DNA of 64,000 bases from the NCBI RefSeq assembly GCF_030445035.2, contig NC_080689.1, forward strand, positions 27,433,278 to 27,497,277. The letters run 5' to 3'. The DNA is from Dasypus novemcinctus (taxonomy: Eukaryota; Chordata; Mammalia; Cingulata; Dasypodidae). The position numbers were made by a program, and so were the translations under genes. The stretch's first letter is position 1. Every line of letters begins with the position of its first letter. Of the stretch, positions 1-8,892 are shown one piece after another. Below the pieces are notes generated by a model, which did no database searches, was not told where the DNA came from, and worked only from the letters and a program-made list of their open reading frames with translations.

Positions 1-500
1 CAATTATACCTGTTTTTCCCTCTCCCTAACCCCAGCATCCATGAGTCACTGACTCCACAACAATGGTGTTTCTTTCACTGCTAGATTCACAAGTAGTCTG
101 TAGTAGGATACAAGCAAGTTTATTTTTGTCTATGGTTCGTTTCCCAATCCTGAGGACTCTGGGATGGGCATGCCCACTCCACCATTATTTGAAAGGACCT
201 CTGGTCCCATGCGTCCGATGGATGGGACTCTCTTGTTTGCAGTTGTAGGCACTCTCAGTTCCTTGGTATGTTGTTTGTCCATCATCTGCTCCCTGTTAGT
301 TGTCCTGAGTGAGTCCATTGAACTGGAAAGTAAGTGTTGCAACTCTGTTGAGATATAGGGCTCAGCTGGCACATGGACAGCCCAAAGATTTAAGTCTCTT
401 GGATATACATCCTATAACTCTAGTACTAATTATAGGTTTGAATAGAAGGACAGAAGAGTCAGCTAGGATTCATGTTTGAGTCATGTTTCCTCACATCCCT
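1..500 (-). repeat. Candidate dispersed repeat, possibly antisense L1 5' region
   Basis: The stretch with ctccctgttagttgtcctga and gggctcagctggcacatgga looks like a moderately diverged interspersed repeat that I associate with the antisense of a LINE-1 5' region. I cannot recall the consensus well enough to be sure. The minus-strand 80-codon frame at 130-372 matches no protein I know. Confidence 0.35.
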
Positions 501-2330
501 GACCATGGAGAAAGCCAGATGGTACCAGTCAGATTCTCTCTCTGCAAATTATAACTGGTATTGAGATAATCAGTCTGTCTCTAGAACTGTAACATGGAAT
601 CTCAAGAACAGTGGGGCAGCCCTAATCTGCCATGAAGATGAATAAGCATTTAAAATGGTCTACAGGAGAGAGCAAAATGGAGGAGAGCTGGATTTCCTTT
701 TTGCTTGAGGTAGTCTGATTTGCTTTCTATAACTGGTATCCTAAAACCAAGGTACACTAATACCTAAATAAACACCTACACAGTATTGAAACCTTTAAGC
801 TGAAGATCAGTTGGGCTTCACGGTCTTCTACTTTAAAATGTATATTCTTCTGCAAAGATTAGGCTATCAAATATTCATAATTAAATATAAATTACTTTAA
901 TTAGATTATTGCAAACCAAGGGAATAGGAATATTATTTGTCGAAAAGAGAGCAGGAAATGGGCAATGAAGATGATGCAAAGAGTAGAGGTTTTAGAGACC
1001 ACGAGGGCAGCATGAAGGCTGCGTGTGGTCATTCCTATGTGGTATTTGCACATTTTTCTCCTTGTGGTGGGAATGGTGCAGGTATTTTCAAGTTAGGCTG
1101 ATCTGCCCCCATCTGTGACATAGCATGTCAGAGTGTGCATATCAGATTCAGTTTTTGTTACTGTAAACAATACCTGATTAGGGTTCTTGAACTGGGGCTT
1201 TAAAACACGAATGAGCTTTTGGAAGATAACTCAATGTGATCAATAGAATTGATTCAGTGTGCATTCAACTAGTCAATTCATTGCACAATGAATTACGTTT
1301 AGCCCTTGCTCAAGTTGAGAAAAATTTTTCCTCAACAGAGCTTTGGCAGCAGGTCTCTAACTCTTAGGGCTGGGTCCGTTTCTCTGCTGGGTGTCCCTTT
1401 TATGTTTCAAGGGTTTATGGATTCCCTCAGAAGTTACCTTACTGTTCTGTTATTACAATTTCTGGGCTTTTTCATGGAGTCAGTGAGTTCTTACAAGGTC
1501 ACCTTCTGGTTCCTGAAATGTCTCTCCTGCTTCCTGAACACTTAGTAAAAAGCACCAGAGTCTTGGTCCTCTTTGATTCTACTAGCTCCTTCTTCTTCCA
1601 CTATTTACCTATTTATTGTTTCACATGTGGGGCATGTGGGAGGGGCAACTCTTTATAATACTCTCCCTGAGAAAAGGATGCTGTTGAAGAGGGAAATGGC
1701 TGACTTCAGCCAACGGCTGGAACCCCGTCCCTCCCGCTGGCCCTAGAAAACCCACCTTCTTCTTCAGCAACACTTGTTGCCCTTCTTGAAATGAAGCCCT
1801 AACCACGGGAAGGGGTGAAACCACTGAACTTCAAAGACGTTGGCAAACCTTTAACCCTCTATTGCCACATCAATGATTCATTTTGTTGTTTATATGGGAT
1901 TCCCTTCCTTTACCAGGGAGATAACTTCAAATTTCAGTATAAGGTCCTCAGAAAAGTAAAAGGTATGGGTTTAGTCCAGGACATTTGACACAATTAAAAT
2001 TTATCTGATGTTCTTGGTGACGCATTTAGAAAAGGTGATGTTTGGGGCTTGTCCTGGAAATCCAGTCCCGGGATGGTTGAGTTCACAGGGAAAACATGTT
2101 GCCAGGGGGACATACATGATCTTTTGGAGCAAAAGCAGCCCGAGGCTGCATCTGGCCTGACAGCTGCTGGCTGAGTCCCCTGACGCTAGTTCTTCAGCTG
2201 TGGGCTGGAAAGGCAAGAAGCTGAGGCAATCCGAGCTTTCTCAATGCCTTCTTAACAGGGGGATGTATCTTAATGTGGCGATTTACATGTATAATAAACT
2301 TCCTTTAATTATCTCTTACGTACATTTTCA
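501..2330. other. Intergenic, nothing recognised
   Basis: AT-rich to mixed sequence with short random frames only. No repeat family, RNA gene or splice-flanked coding block recognised. Confidence 0.6.
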
Positions 2331-2334
2331 GGGC

Positions 2335-2500
2335 ACTTTGCAAATGTGAACTCCCAACTCTCTCTACATCTGTGCATTATTGCCCTCATTTATGGCTGGG
2401 CAAACAGAAGCCTAAAGAGAAGACACAACGACTTGCCTGAGATCACTGAGAAAGTGAAACAGGCAGAGCTGACAGATGGATTATCCTTGACTGCACCCTT
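2335..2500 (-). mobile_element. MIR SINE fragment (antisense)
   Basis: Reads like antisense MIR: gggcaaacagaagcctaaag-type text, then acttgcctgagatcac and a degraded tail. Heavily diverged. Confidence 0.5.
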
Positions 2501-3024
2501 TGCCCAGCCAGCCCTTGAATGCTGTCTTCCATGACAGCTGCCTTTCACAACTCCTTGGGAAAAAGGGGGAAATTCAGATGCAAATGAAGGAAAAGAACCT
2601 CCTTTCCGTTCAGCATCTTAACATTTAATCCACGCCTACTGCCACTGGAGTAGGAGCACTCCTGTGCTTTAAACGTACTTGTGGTTGAATTAAGGCTACA
2701 GAAAAAGTATATGACCAGTAGGCACTCATACGTATTTGGGAGGAAAACTGCAGACCCAAGCGAAATATCATTTATTTCAACTACATGAACTACAATGACT
2801 GCTGTTTGTTTCTTTCTGTTCACTCAAGGATTAAATTGAGTTGAAGCAGCCTGGAACACCATGACGGCGCATCTTTTCACCATGAACTTGCCAGGTGTCC
2901 TGCATCTAGAAACTGACACCCTTAGATGGGTGAGGATAACAATAGGCAATCGATTGCTCGAAGAGAAACCTTGGCCCTTTGTAAGCCCTTCTACAAGCTG
3001 ATTATATGTTAGAGTTGGCAGTGA

Positions 3025-3150
3025 CATTAGTAATGAAGTAGAGCTAAGAGCACGAGCTTTGGAGACAAGTGGACTTAGGTTCAAATTTTACCACTTAGCA
3101 AGTGTATGGTTGAGAAGTCCCTGGGCAAATCTTTCTGGTGGTGATTAAAC
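3025..3150 (+). mobile_element. MIR SINE fragment (sense)
   Basis: Order matches sense MIR: agagcacgagctttggag, then ttaggttcaaattttaccac, then tgggcaaatctttct. Confidence 0.7.
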
Positions 3151-3154
3151 AGCC

Positions 3155-3310
3155 CTAGTAATAATAATGATAATAGTGAGAGTGATAATTATCAGAGCAG
3201 CTACCATTAAATGAGTGCTTACTACACACCACTCACTGTGCTCAGTGTAGGACATACATTGCCATTTAATCTTTCCAACATCCCGGTAGATGGGTACTAC
3301 TACTAAGGGT
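3155..3310 (-). mobile_element. MIR SINE fragment (antisense)
   Basis: Matches the antisense MIR core: gagtgcttactacacaccac, then atttaatctttccaacatcc and gatgggtactactac. It is head-to-head with the preceding sense copy. Confidence 0.65.
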
Positions 3311-3334
3311 CAACCTCCTCAATGTTGGTTGTGT

Positions 3335-3480
3335 CATTCCTTGATTGAGAAAGTGTTTACTGAGTGCCTGTCACATGCATTGTGCTGTGGGCTGGTCACT
3401 CACTGTCAAGTAGGTCGCTTGTCCTGCTCTCAAGTAGTTCTCATATTCCTGGGGGGCAGGGAAGACGATAAAGGAAATAC
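3335..3480 (-). mobile_element. L2 3' end fragment (antisense)
   Basis: Shows the antisense L2 terminal pattern: gtgtttactgagtgcctgtc, then gctctcaagtagttctcat. Confidence 0.55.
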
Positions 3481-3715
3481 AGGATAGCAAGGGTTACCCA
3501 GGGCATTATGGGAGAAAATGGGGAGGAAAACACAAACTATGAACCAGGGAAGGGTGAATCCTCTAGGCATGTGGCAGGAGAGGTTCCTGGACTGCTAGAG
3601 GTCATGGCTTCTTAGTTCAAGGGCAGGACCTTCCACTAATTCCCATTGCCTGGATGAACATCATCACCAGGACAAGCCTCTGGGAAATGTCTTTCCAAGG
3701 AAAGGATTGCTTTTT

Positions 3716-3830
3716 AAAAAAAGTTTTATTATGAAAGTTTTCAAATCACAAAAATAGAATAGAATAATAGACCCCATGTAACCATTGTCCAGATTTAACA
3801 ATTGGCAATGACGTGCCATGCAAGCTTCAT
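3716..3830. mobile_element. Ancient interspersed repeat, class uncertain
   Basis: A familiar mammalian pattern of gttttattatgaaagttttc, then accccatgtaaccattgtcc. It resembles a non-coding LINE-1-type segment, but I cannot name the family with confidence. Confidence 0.4.
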
Positions 3831-4560
3831 CTCCATGAAGAGAACACTTTTAATGGGTCAACTTCTGGTGGGCTCTGCTCTTGAGTCCAAGGGGGCTGGA
3901 AAGGTCCTGTGGTCATTTCCCTTTGACTGATGGGCAGGTGTCCATTGTGAAGGTACCCTCTGTTCCAACAGGGGAGTGAGTTGGGGCTTGGTTTCCAACT
4001 TACCATCGCTACTGGGATAAAATGGTCCCACATATAGCTGGAGGAGCAGCCTCCTTATAAACGAAAGAAAGCATTGCTGTAGCTGTAATCAGAGTTTCAT
4101 TTTGCATATATACGTTTTTTACATCAGTCATAATGCCTGATGTTTGGTGAACAATGTCTTGATTATCACGTAGTGCATGAGTATGGACAACTCAACAGAT
4201 GCACTGGGGACTGTGGATATCATTGTTAAGATGCTGCTCCTTGTCAGGCCACTGTTGTCACCCACATCTATTACTTGGCAATCATCTGGTGAATGGGAGA
4301 ACTGATTATGGAAATTGATTTGGACTTTATCTTTTTCCTCCCTTTCCATAAGCCTGAGTCCCTGGGAAGGAGTCTGTGTCAAGCAGCTTGCCCTGAGTGG
4401 CGATTTTGACAATAAAACCAAGGGCTTGGACTGCTAACTTGTGGAATTTATTTCGTGGTGCATTTTTTTAGATTACAAAAGAATTGATTGAGCATATGAA
4501 ACAAGAATAAGTCAATTCTGGAAGAGAGATCCTTTTTAGCATTCAGTTGAGAGCCTGAGT
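3831..4560. other. Intergenic, nothing recognised
   Basis: Mixed-composition sequence without a recognisable gene or repeat. The short minus-strand frames at 3827-4033 and 4128-4421 show no known motif. Confidence 0.55.
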
Positions 4561-4629
4561 CTTTTTAACAAAAAACAGCACTAATTCTAACGTTACTAAA
4601 GTTAGAATTAGTGCTGTTTTTGTTAAAAG
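4561..4629. repeat. Near-perfect inverted repeat (palindrome) with a 9-base loop
   Basis: The left arm 4561-4591 and right arm 4601-4629 are reverse complements over about 29 positions, differing only by one-base length changes in an A/T run and at the outer T run. The loop is gttactaaa. Core arm text is cagcactaattctaac against gttagaattagtgctg. Size and structure resemble a miniature inverted-repeat element such as the mariner-derived MADE1 class, but the sequence is not MADE1 and no TA duplication is evident. Folded as RNA it would make a hairpin of about 69 bases. Confidence 0.9.
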
Positions 4630-4844
4630 GGGACTGATTAGACGCAGAAGAAAGCATTTCACATGGTCAGACAGGAGCCATAAGGTCAAATCCCAAGGTC
4701 TGCCTTTGATGAGCACTTAGTGTTCCACAAGGCATTTCACGCCTCTGCACCTCAGTTTCCCTACATGTAAAACATGCAGCACCTCTAAGCTCTCATCACT
4801 GCAGAGATTTTAATCTGTTCTTTTGTGATTTTGAGAGGGTTTTA

Positions 4845-5090
4845 TGCAGTGTAGTGGTTTAAGGCAGGATCTTTTGGAGTCAGATAAGGCTTGGTTTCAG
4901 GTCTCATTCAGCTGCATTTTAGCTGTGTGATATCAAAAACTCACTCAACTTTTCTGTGCTCCATTTTTGTTATCTGTAAAATTGTAGTAACAGCTACAGC
5001 CCAGATTTGTTATGAAGATTACATTTACTGTGCTTCTCATAGTGCCTAGCATGTTTTAAGCTCTCAATAAATGAGATCTATTATTACTAT
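4845..5090 (+). mobile_element. MIR SINE, nearly complete (sense)
   Basis: Contains in order: gtagtggtttaaggcaggat, tttagctgtgtgatatc, tctgtgctccatttttgtta, and the tail gtgcctagcatgttttaagc with ctcaataaatga. Confidence 0.85.
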
Positions 5091-5279
5091 GTGTCCTTGT
5101 CCCCCTTTGCACCATTTTCTACTTAATAATTGGATTTCCAAGAAGAGGAAAAAACCACTCAACAGAGTTTTACAGAAAAATTAAGCAAAACGTTTGTCTC
5201 CAGCTAGCCTTATTTTCACAAGTACTTTGATACAGTGAGTGCATGCTGTACCACACTGAACCAAACAATGGTTCATTTC

Positions 5280-5450
5280 CAATTTCCTTCATTTAACCAG
5301 CCAGCGAGCATTTACTGAATGCCTTCTAGGCCCTCGGCATTCTACTACTAAGCTCTGAGGATAAAAAAGGCAAATGCAACATCTTCCTAGCTCTTAAGGG
5401 GTTTACTGTCAAGGGGCAAGAAAGACAATATTATTGTATTCTACTGTTTA
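5280..5450 (-). mobile_element. L2 3' end fragment (antisense)
   Basis: Pattern gagcatttactgaatgcctt, then agctctgaggataaaaaagg and cttaaggggtttactgtc, equivalent to the reverse of the L2 3' terminus. Confidence 0.65.
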
Positions 5451-5767
5451 TCAGGCCATTTTTTCCTTGTGTGTGGAAATCCTTTTGGATGTGGAACTCA
5501 AGTCCTTCTAGATTTTGGGTCTTAAAAAAACGGTGCCAGTTTTCAGGGTTGTCCTTAAGTCAGATTTCTCTGGGATGGTCTTTGGTTTGGCAATGTCAGG
5601 TCTGCCATGTTGAAGCTTGCAAATAGTAGAATTTTTCTTTTCTTGAAAGAGTTTATTTGGAAGAGTATTTGAAATAAATCAACAAAATGGGCAGATGTTT
5701 GCAGAGTTATTTGAAACAAGAGAACAAACCAAACAAAATGAGGAGGCAGTAAGCTTCCAGTTTAAAA

Positions 5768-6012
5768 AATAGCAATAATATTACACTGAGCACTCACTAT
5801 GTGCCAAGCAGTGGTCTGAGTCCTTTGTAATAATTTGTTAATCTTCACAACAGCTGTGTTAAGTGGATTCTATTGTAATCCCTGTTTTACTGGTAAGAAA
5901 ACTGAGGGATGGATAGCCCGAGTGATGTGCTAGTTGGACAGGTAGTAAGTGGCTAAGCTAGGATTTTATCCCTTGCAGTTTGACCCCAGAAACAGGCTCT
6001 TAACCAGTAGTT
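5768..6012 (-). mobile_element. MIR SINE, nearly complete (antisense)
   Basis: Reads antisense: gagcactcactatgtgccaa, ttaatcttcacaacagctgt, ctgttttactggtaagaaaac, then gtaagtggctaagctaggat and aggctcttaaccagta. Confidence 0.85.
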
Positions 6013-6667
6013 TATGAATGGCAAAAGATACTTTTAATATTTTTATATTATTTTATTAAATATTGAACTCAAGAAAATTAAATCACAGCAGACTGCAAAT
6101 ATAATTCAAACTTTTATTAAATGTCAGAATATCGGATCCTTGGATGCATTTTACTTCTGGGCATTTGTCCAGGTTTGAAGCATATATTTAAGTATCTGCT
6201 GCTGTGATTATTGCATTGACTTGCAGCGGCAGATCAGATCACACAGTGAGGAGAATTAAATTACTGACACATCCTTTGGGGAGGACACCTTTTGATCTTG
6301 GTGTGTGAGTTCAAATGTTATCATAACTACCAAACAGGTCTTTCCCCAGCCCTAGTGCTCCCTTTGAAATACCTGCTCCATTGAGAGAGGCCTCATTTAT
6401 CTTGAACCTGTGAGTTCCAAAAGGGAAATTTCATTACCTCTTCCTTGCCTGAGGTTGCCTTTTCCTTCATCACCTGCAGGCCTACTATAAATAAATGCTC
6501 TTGATTTGTAAGTGGATTTATAGCAAATATCACAATCATTCTCTGCTTAGTTTGGAAAACCTAAAATTGCTAACTATTTTTCTTCCTGAACGTTCTCCCA
6601 AACATAATTCCTTTAGTGGGAAGAAAAGATCTTTTTGTGCCCATCTTAGTTTACTGTACATAGGCAC
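6013..6667. other. Intergenic, nothing recognised
   Basis: AT-rich sequence up to the SINE insertion point. No gene or repeat family recognised. Confidence 0.55.
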
Positions 6668-7111
6668 TTTTTTTTTTTAGATCTATTTATTTTATTTATT
6701 TCTCTCCCCTCTCCCTCCGCTCCCATCCCAGTTGTCTGTTCTCTGTGTCTATTTGCTCCGTGTTCTTTGTTCGCTTCTGTTGTCAGCGGCACGGGAATCT
6801 GTGTTTCTTTTTGTTGCGTCATCTTGTTGTGTCAGCTCTCCGTGTGTGTGGCACCATTCCTGGGCAGGCTGCACTTTCCTTCACCCTGGGTGGCTCTCCC
6901 CACGGGGTGCACTCCTTGGGCGTGGGGCTCCCCTACGCGGGGGACACCTCTGCGTGGCACGGCACTCCTTGCGCACATCAGCACTGTGCATGGGCCAGCT
7001 CCACACGGGTCAAGGAGGCCCGGGGTTTGAACCGCGGACCTCCCATGTGGTAGACGGACGCCCTAACCACTGGGCCAAGTCCACTTCCCCACAGGAACAG
7101 TCCACTTCCCC
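6668..7111 (-). mobile_element. Armadillo DAS-type SINE (minus strand) with partly duplicated head
   Basis: A tRNA-derived SINE read on the minus strand. Its head at about 7090 gives ggacttggcccagtggttag, the B box is near 7021-7031, and the tail is the T-rich segment at 6668-6710 as seen on the + strand. It is flanked by an 8-base TSD, ataggcac, at 6660-6667 and 7112-7119. The head is odd: 7081-7090 and 7101-7110 both read ccacttcccc, so the first bases of the element occur twice with a ten-base spacer. Good CpG retention suggests a fairly young insertion. The long frames across it are by-products of the SINE, not genes. Confidence 0.93.
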
Positions 7112-7119
7112 ATAGGCAC

Positions 7120-7894
7120 CTTTTAAAGTCTGCAGCTCCTCTAAGAAGCATCCCATATCACTTACCATGTGTGCCTGTCTTTCTTCTTCTGACCCCGTCC
7201 TAACTCTTTAAAGCTGGGAGTCCACCTCAGCTGCAAAATCAATCCTGGCAGGAAGGATATGAGCCTCCCCTCCCCAGTCCTGGTGCTTTCTCACTGCCAG
7301 GCCTTCACTGCCCAGAGCCAACCACTACCTCCTGCCGGGTATCAGCGCTGAGCCTGCCCCAAGAAATTCTAGCTACTGGGTTCTTCCCTTTGGGCTGGAG
7401 TTGCCCTTACCCACAAACTCTGAACCACACCTGACTTCACTATGCCCTTTGACCTTTGTGCCTTGAGACTGAGTCTGACACGCAAACATCTGTCCATGCC
7501 CAGAGCCAAAGCGAGAGTGACTGCTGGGAATGTCTGGCTGGGCGTCCCTGCTGCCTGTGGGGACAGTGACAGGAGCAAGTCCCAAAGTCAGCTAGAGGGG
7601 CCGTCCTGCTCAGGATGGTAGAAAAGCACTGTGTTCAAACTAGGAAGGAGAAAAAAATATGAGCCTAGAAGCGAAGGGGCAAGTTACTGTTCAAAAGAAC
7701 AGGTGGACAGAGTTACCCAGGTTGAGAGTGGGGCTGAAGTAGATTGCTGGCCAGCACAGAGAGCGGGCAAGGATGGAGCAGGAAGTAGGGTGTGTGTGTG
7801 TGTGTATTTTGCAGGACTTGTGACCCTTTTACAAACACGTAAGTGCACATTTGTCAGAGTGGACCCAGGTCTTTGAGGCTTGCAGCTGGCCCAG
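7120..7894. other. Intergenic, with a short TG run
   Basis: Nothing coding recognised. A (TG)8 run occurs at about 7790-7806. The last six bases, gcccag at 7889-7894, are the left target duplication of the LTR element that follows. Confidence 0.55.
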
Positions 7895-8152
7895 TGCGGT
7901 CACCCCTCGGGCTGAAGTGTGGTTTGCTGGCCTGGCGGGGGAGCAGCCGCGGCAGGCCAAGCTGCTGCCCCATAATAGGGTGGCTGGTCGGACTCACCGC
8001 CACCCCTGAAGGGAGCTCGGCATGGGCGCAGAGTGCCCTCGGGTCTCCCCTTCTCGGCAGCCATGCTTCCGCGGCCGCTCCTCCTCCCGGATGGTGCCAC
8101 ACGATGCCTGTGGGGTGGCACCCTTCTTCTTCTTTCTCCCTGCGCAGGCGCA

Positions 8153-8330
8153 GGGCGGAAAATTCCAGTCTGCCCTTTTCCCCTCCCCCAACAGCAGCAA
8201 CAGCCAGGCGTGGGCGGAAAAATCCAGTCTGCCTTTTTCCCTCCCCCCGACAGCAGCAACAGCCAGGCGTGGGCAGGAAACTCAAGTCTGCCCTCTACCC
8301 CAGCAACAGCAGCCACCAATCACTAAACCC
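8153..8330 (+). repeat. 59-base tandem repeats in LTR U3
   Basis: Copies begin at 8153, 8212 and 8271 with exact 59-base spacing, each starting gggc(g/a)ggaaa and containing cagtctgcc and acagcagcaacagccaggcg. The third is diverged and grades into a partial fourth, with cagcaacagcgacagccaat. Such U3 repeats are typical of retroviral enhancers. Confidence 0.85.
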
Positions 8331-8417
8331 TGCCCCTTCCCCCAGCAACAGCGACAGCCAATCCCTACCCACCACCCCTCCCCCGTCCAGCACCTCCCAC
8401 TGACCTTTCGCCGGCAA

Positions 8418-8494
8418 CCAATCAGAACAGGGCGTGGCTTCGACCAATCAGCCTTCCCCAGCCCCTATAAAACTGTTGCCTCTCCCTCAGTAAA
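8418..8494 (+). promoter_or_regulatory. LTR promoter elements: two CCAAT boxes, TATA box, variant poly(A) signal
   Basis: CCAAT boxes lie at 8418-8422 and 8444-8448 (both ccaatcag) and TATAAAA at 8466-8472. AGTAAA at 8489-8494 is a possible variant polyadenylation signal, followed by T/G-rich sequence. The spacing fits a U3/R junction near 8495 with a short R. Whether it is active is unknown. Confidence 0.7.
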
Positions 8495-8677
8495 GTGGAC
8501 TTGCGTGTTTACCTTGTCTCCGCGGTAGTTTTTCTGCCATGCGCCCTCCAGTCCTGAGAGCCCCCAACAAGGGCCTGGCCTCCCTTGTCCCCAGTTCGTC
8601 GCCTGCTTCTCCGGGCGACCCCTTCGTCGCCGGCTTCGCCGGGCGACCCCGTCAGCCGAACCGCGCAACCCCTTGTG

Positions 8678-8792
8678 AGACCGATCCCTCGTCTGCTGCC
8701 GGACCGACCCCTCATCCCAAGTGGGACCGACCCCTCGTCCCAAGCAGGACCGACCCCTCGTCCAGAGCTGGACCGACCCCTCGTCCGCAGCC
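8678..8792 (+). repeat. About 21-base tandem array in LTR U5
   Basis: Five units of gaccgacccctcgtcc-type sequence in a row with small differences (gaccgatccctcgtct, gaccgacccctcatccc and so on). A shorter duplicated unit, tcgccgggcgacccc-like, sits just upstream at about 8596-8650. Confidence 0.85.
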
Positions 8793-8892
8793 AGACCCCA
8801 CCTCTACCGACCGAGCAAGCCGCCGCAGCTGGCGCCCAACGTGGGGCAAGGCAACTCCACCTCTACCGACCGAGCAAGCCGCCGCAGCCCAG

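Larger units (their letters stand above)
7895..8886 (+). mobile_element. Betaretrovirus-type (ERV class II) LTR remnant with primer-binding site
   Basis: Starts tgcggtc and ends gccgccgca, giving TG...CA ends and a 5-base terminal inverted repeat (TGCGG/CCGCA). It is flanked by a perfect 6-base TSD, gcccag, at 7889-7894 and 8887-8892. The full LTR is 7895-8827 (933 bases). Two bases later, 8830-8847 is an 18-base primer-binding site of the lysine-tRNA type, followed by about nine leader bases and then a second copy of the last ~30 LTR bases (8857-8886). gag, pro, pol and env are entirely absent. U3 carries 59-base tandem repeats and U5 a ~21-base tandem array. No virus protein is encoded; frames across it are incidental. 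Confidence 0.88.

Noticed and set aside
6732..7115. Overlapping frames of 87-127 codons
   Set aside because: They lie wholly in a DAS SINE. The same peptide text recurs in the SINEs near 39000, 49700 and 53000, so it is repeat by-product.
8678..8792. CRISPR-like regular repeats
   Set aside because: Contiguous ~21-base tandem units without unique spacers, inside an LTR of a mammalian genome.
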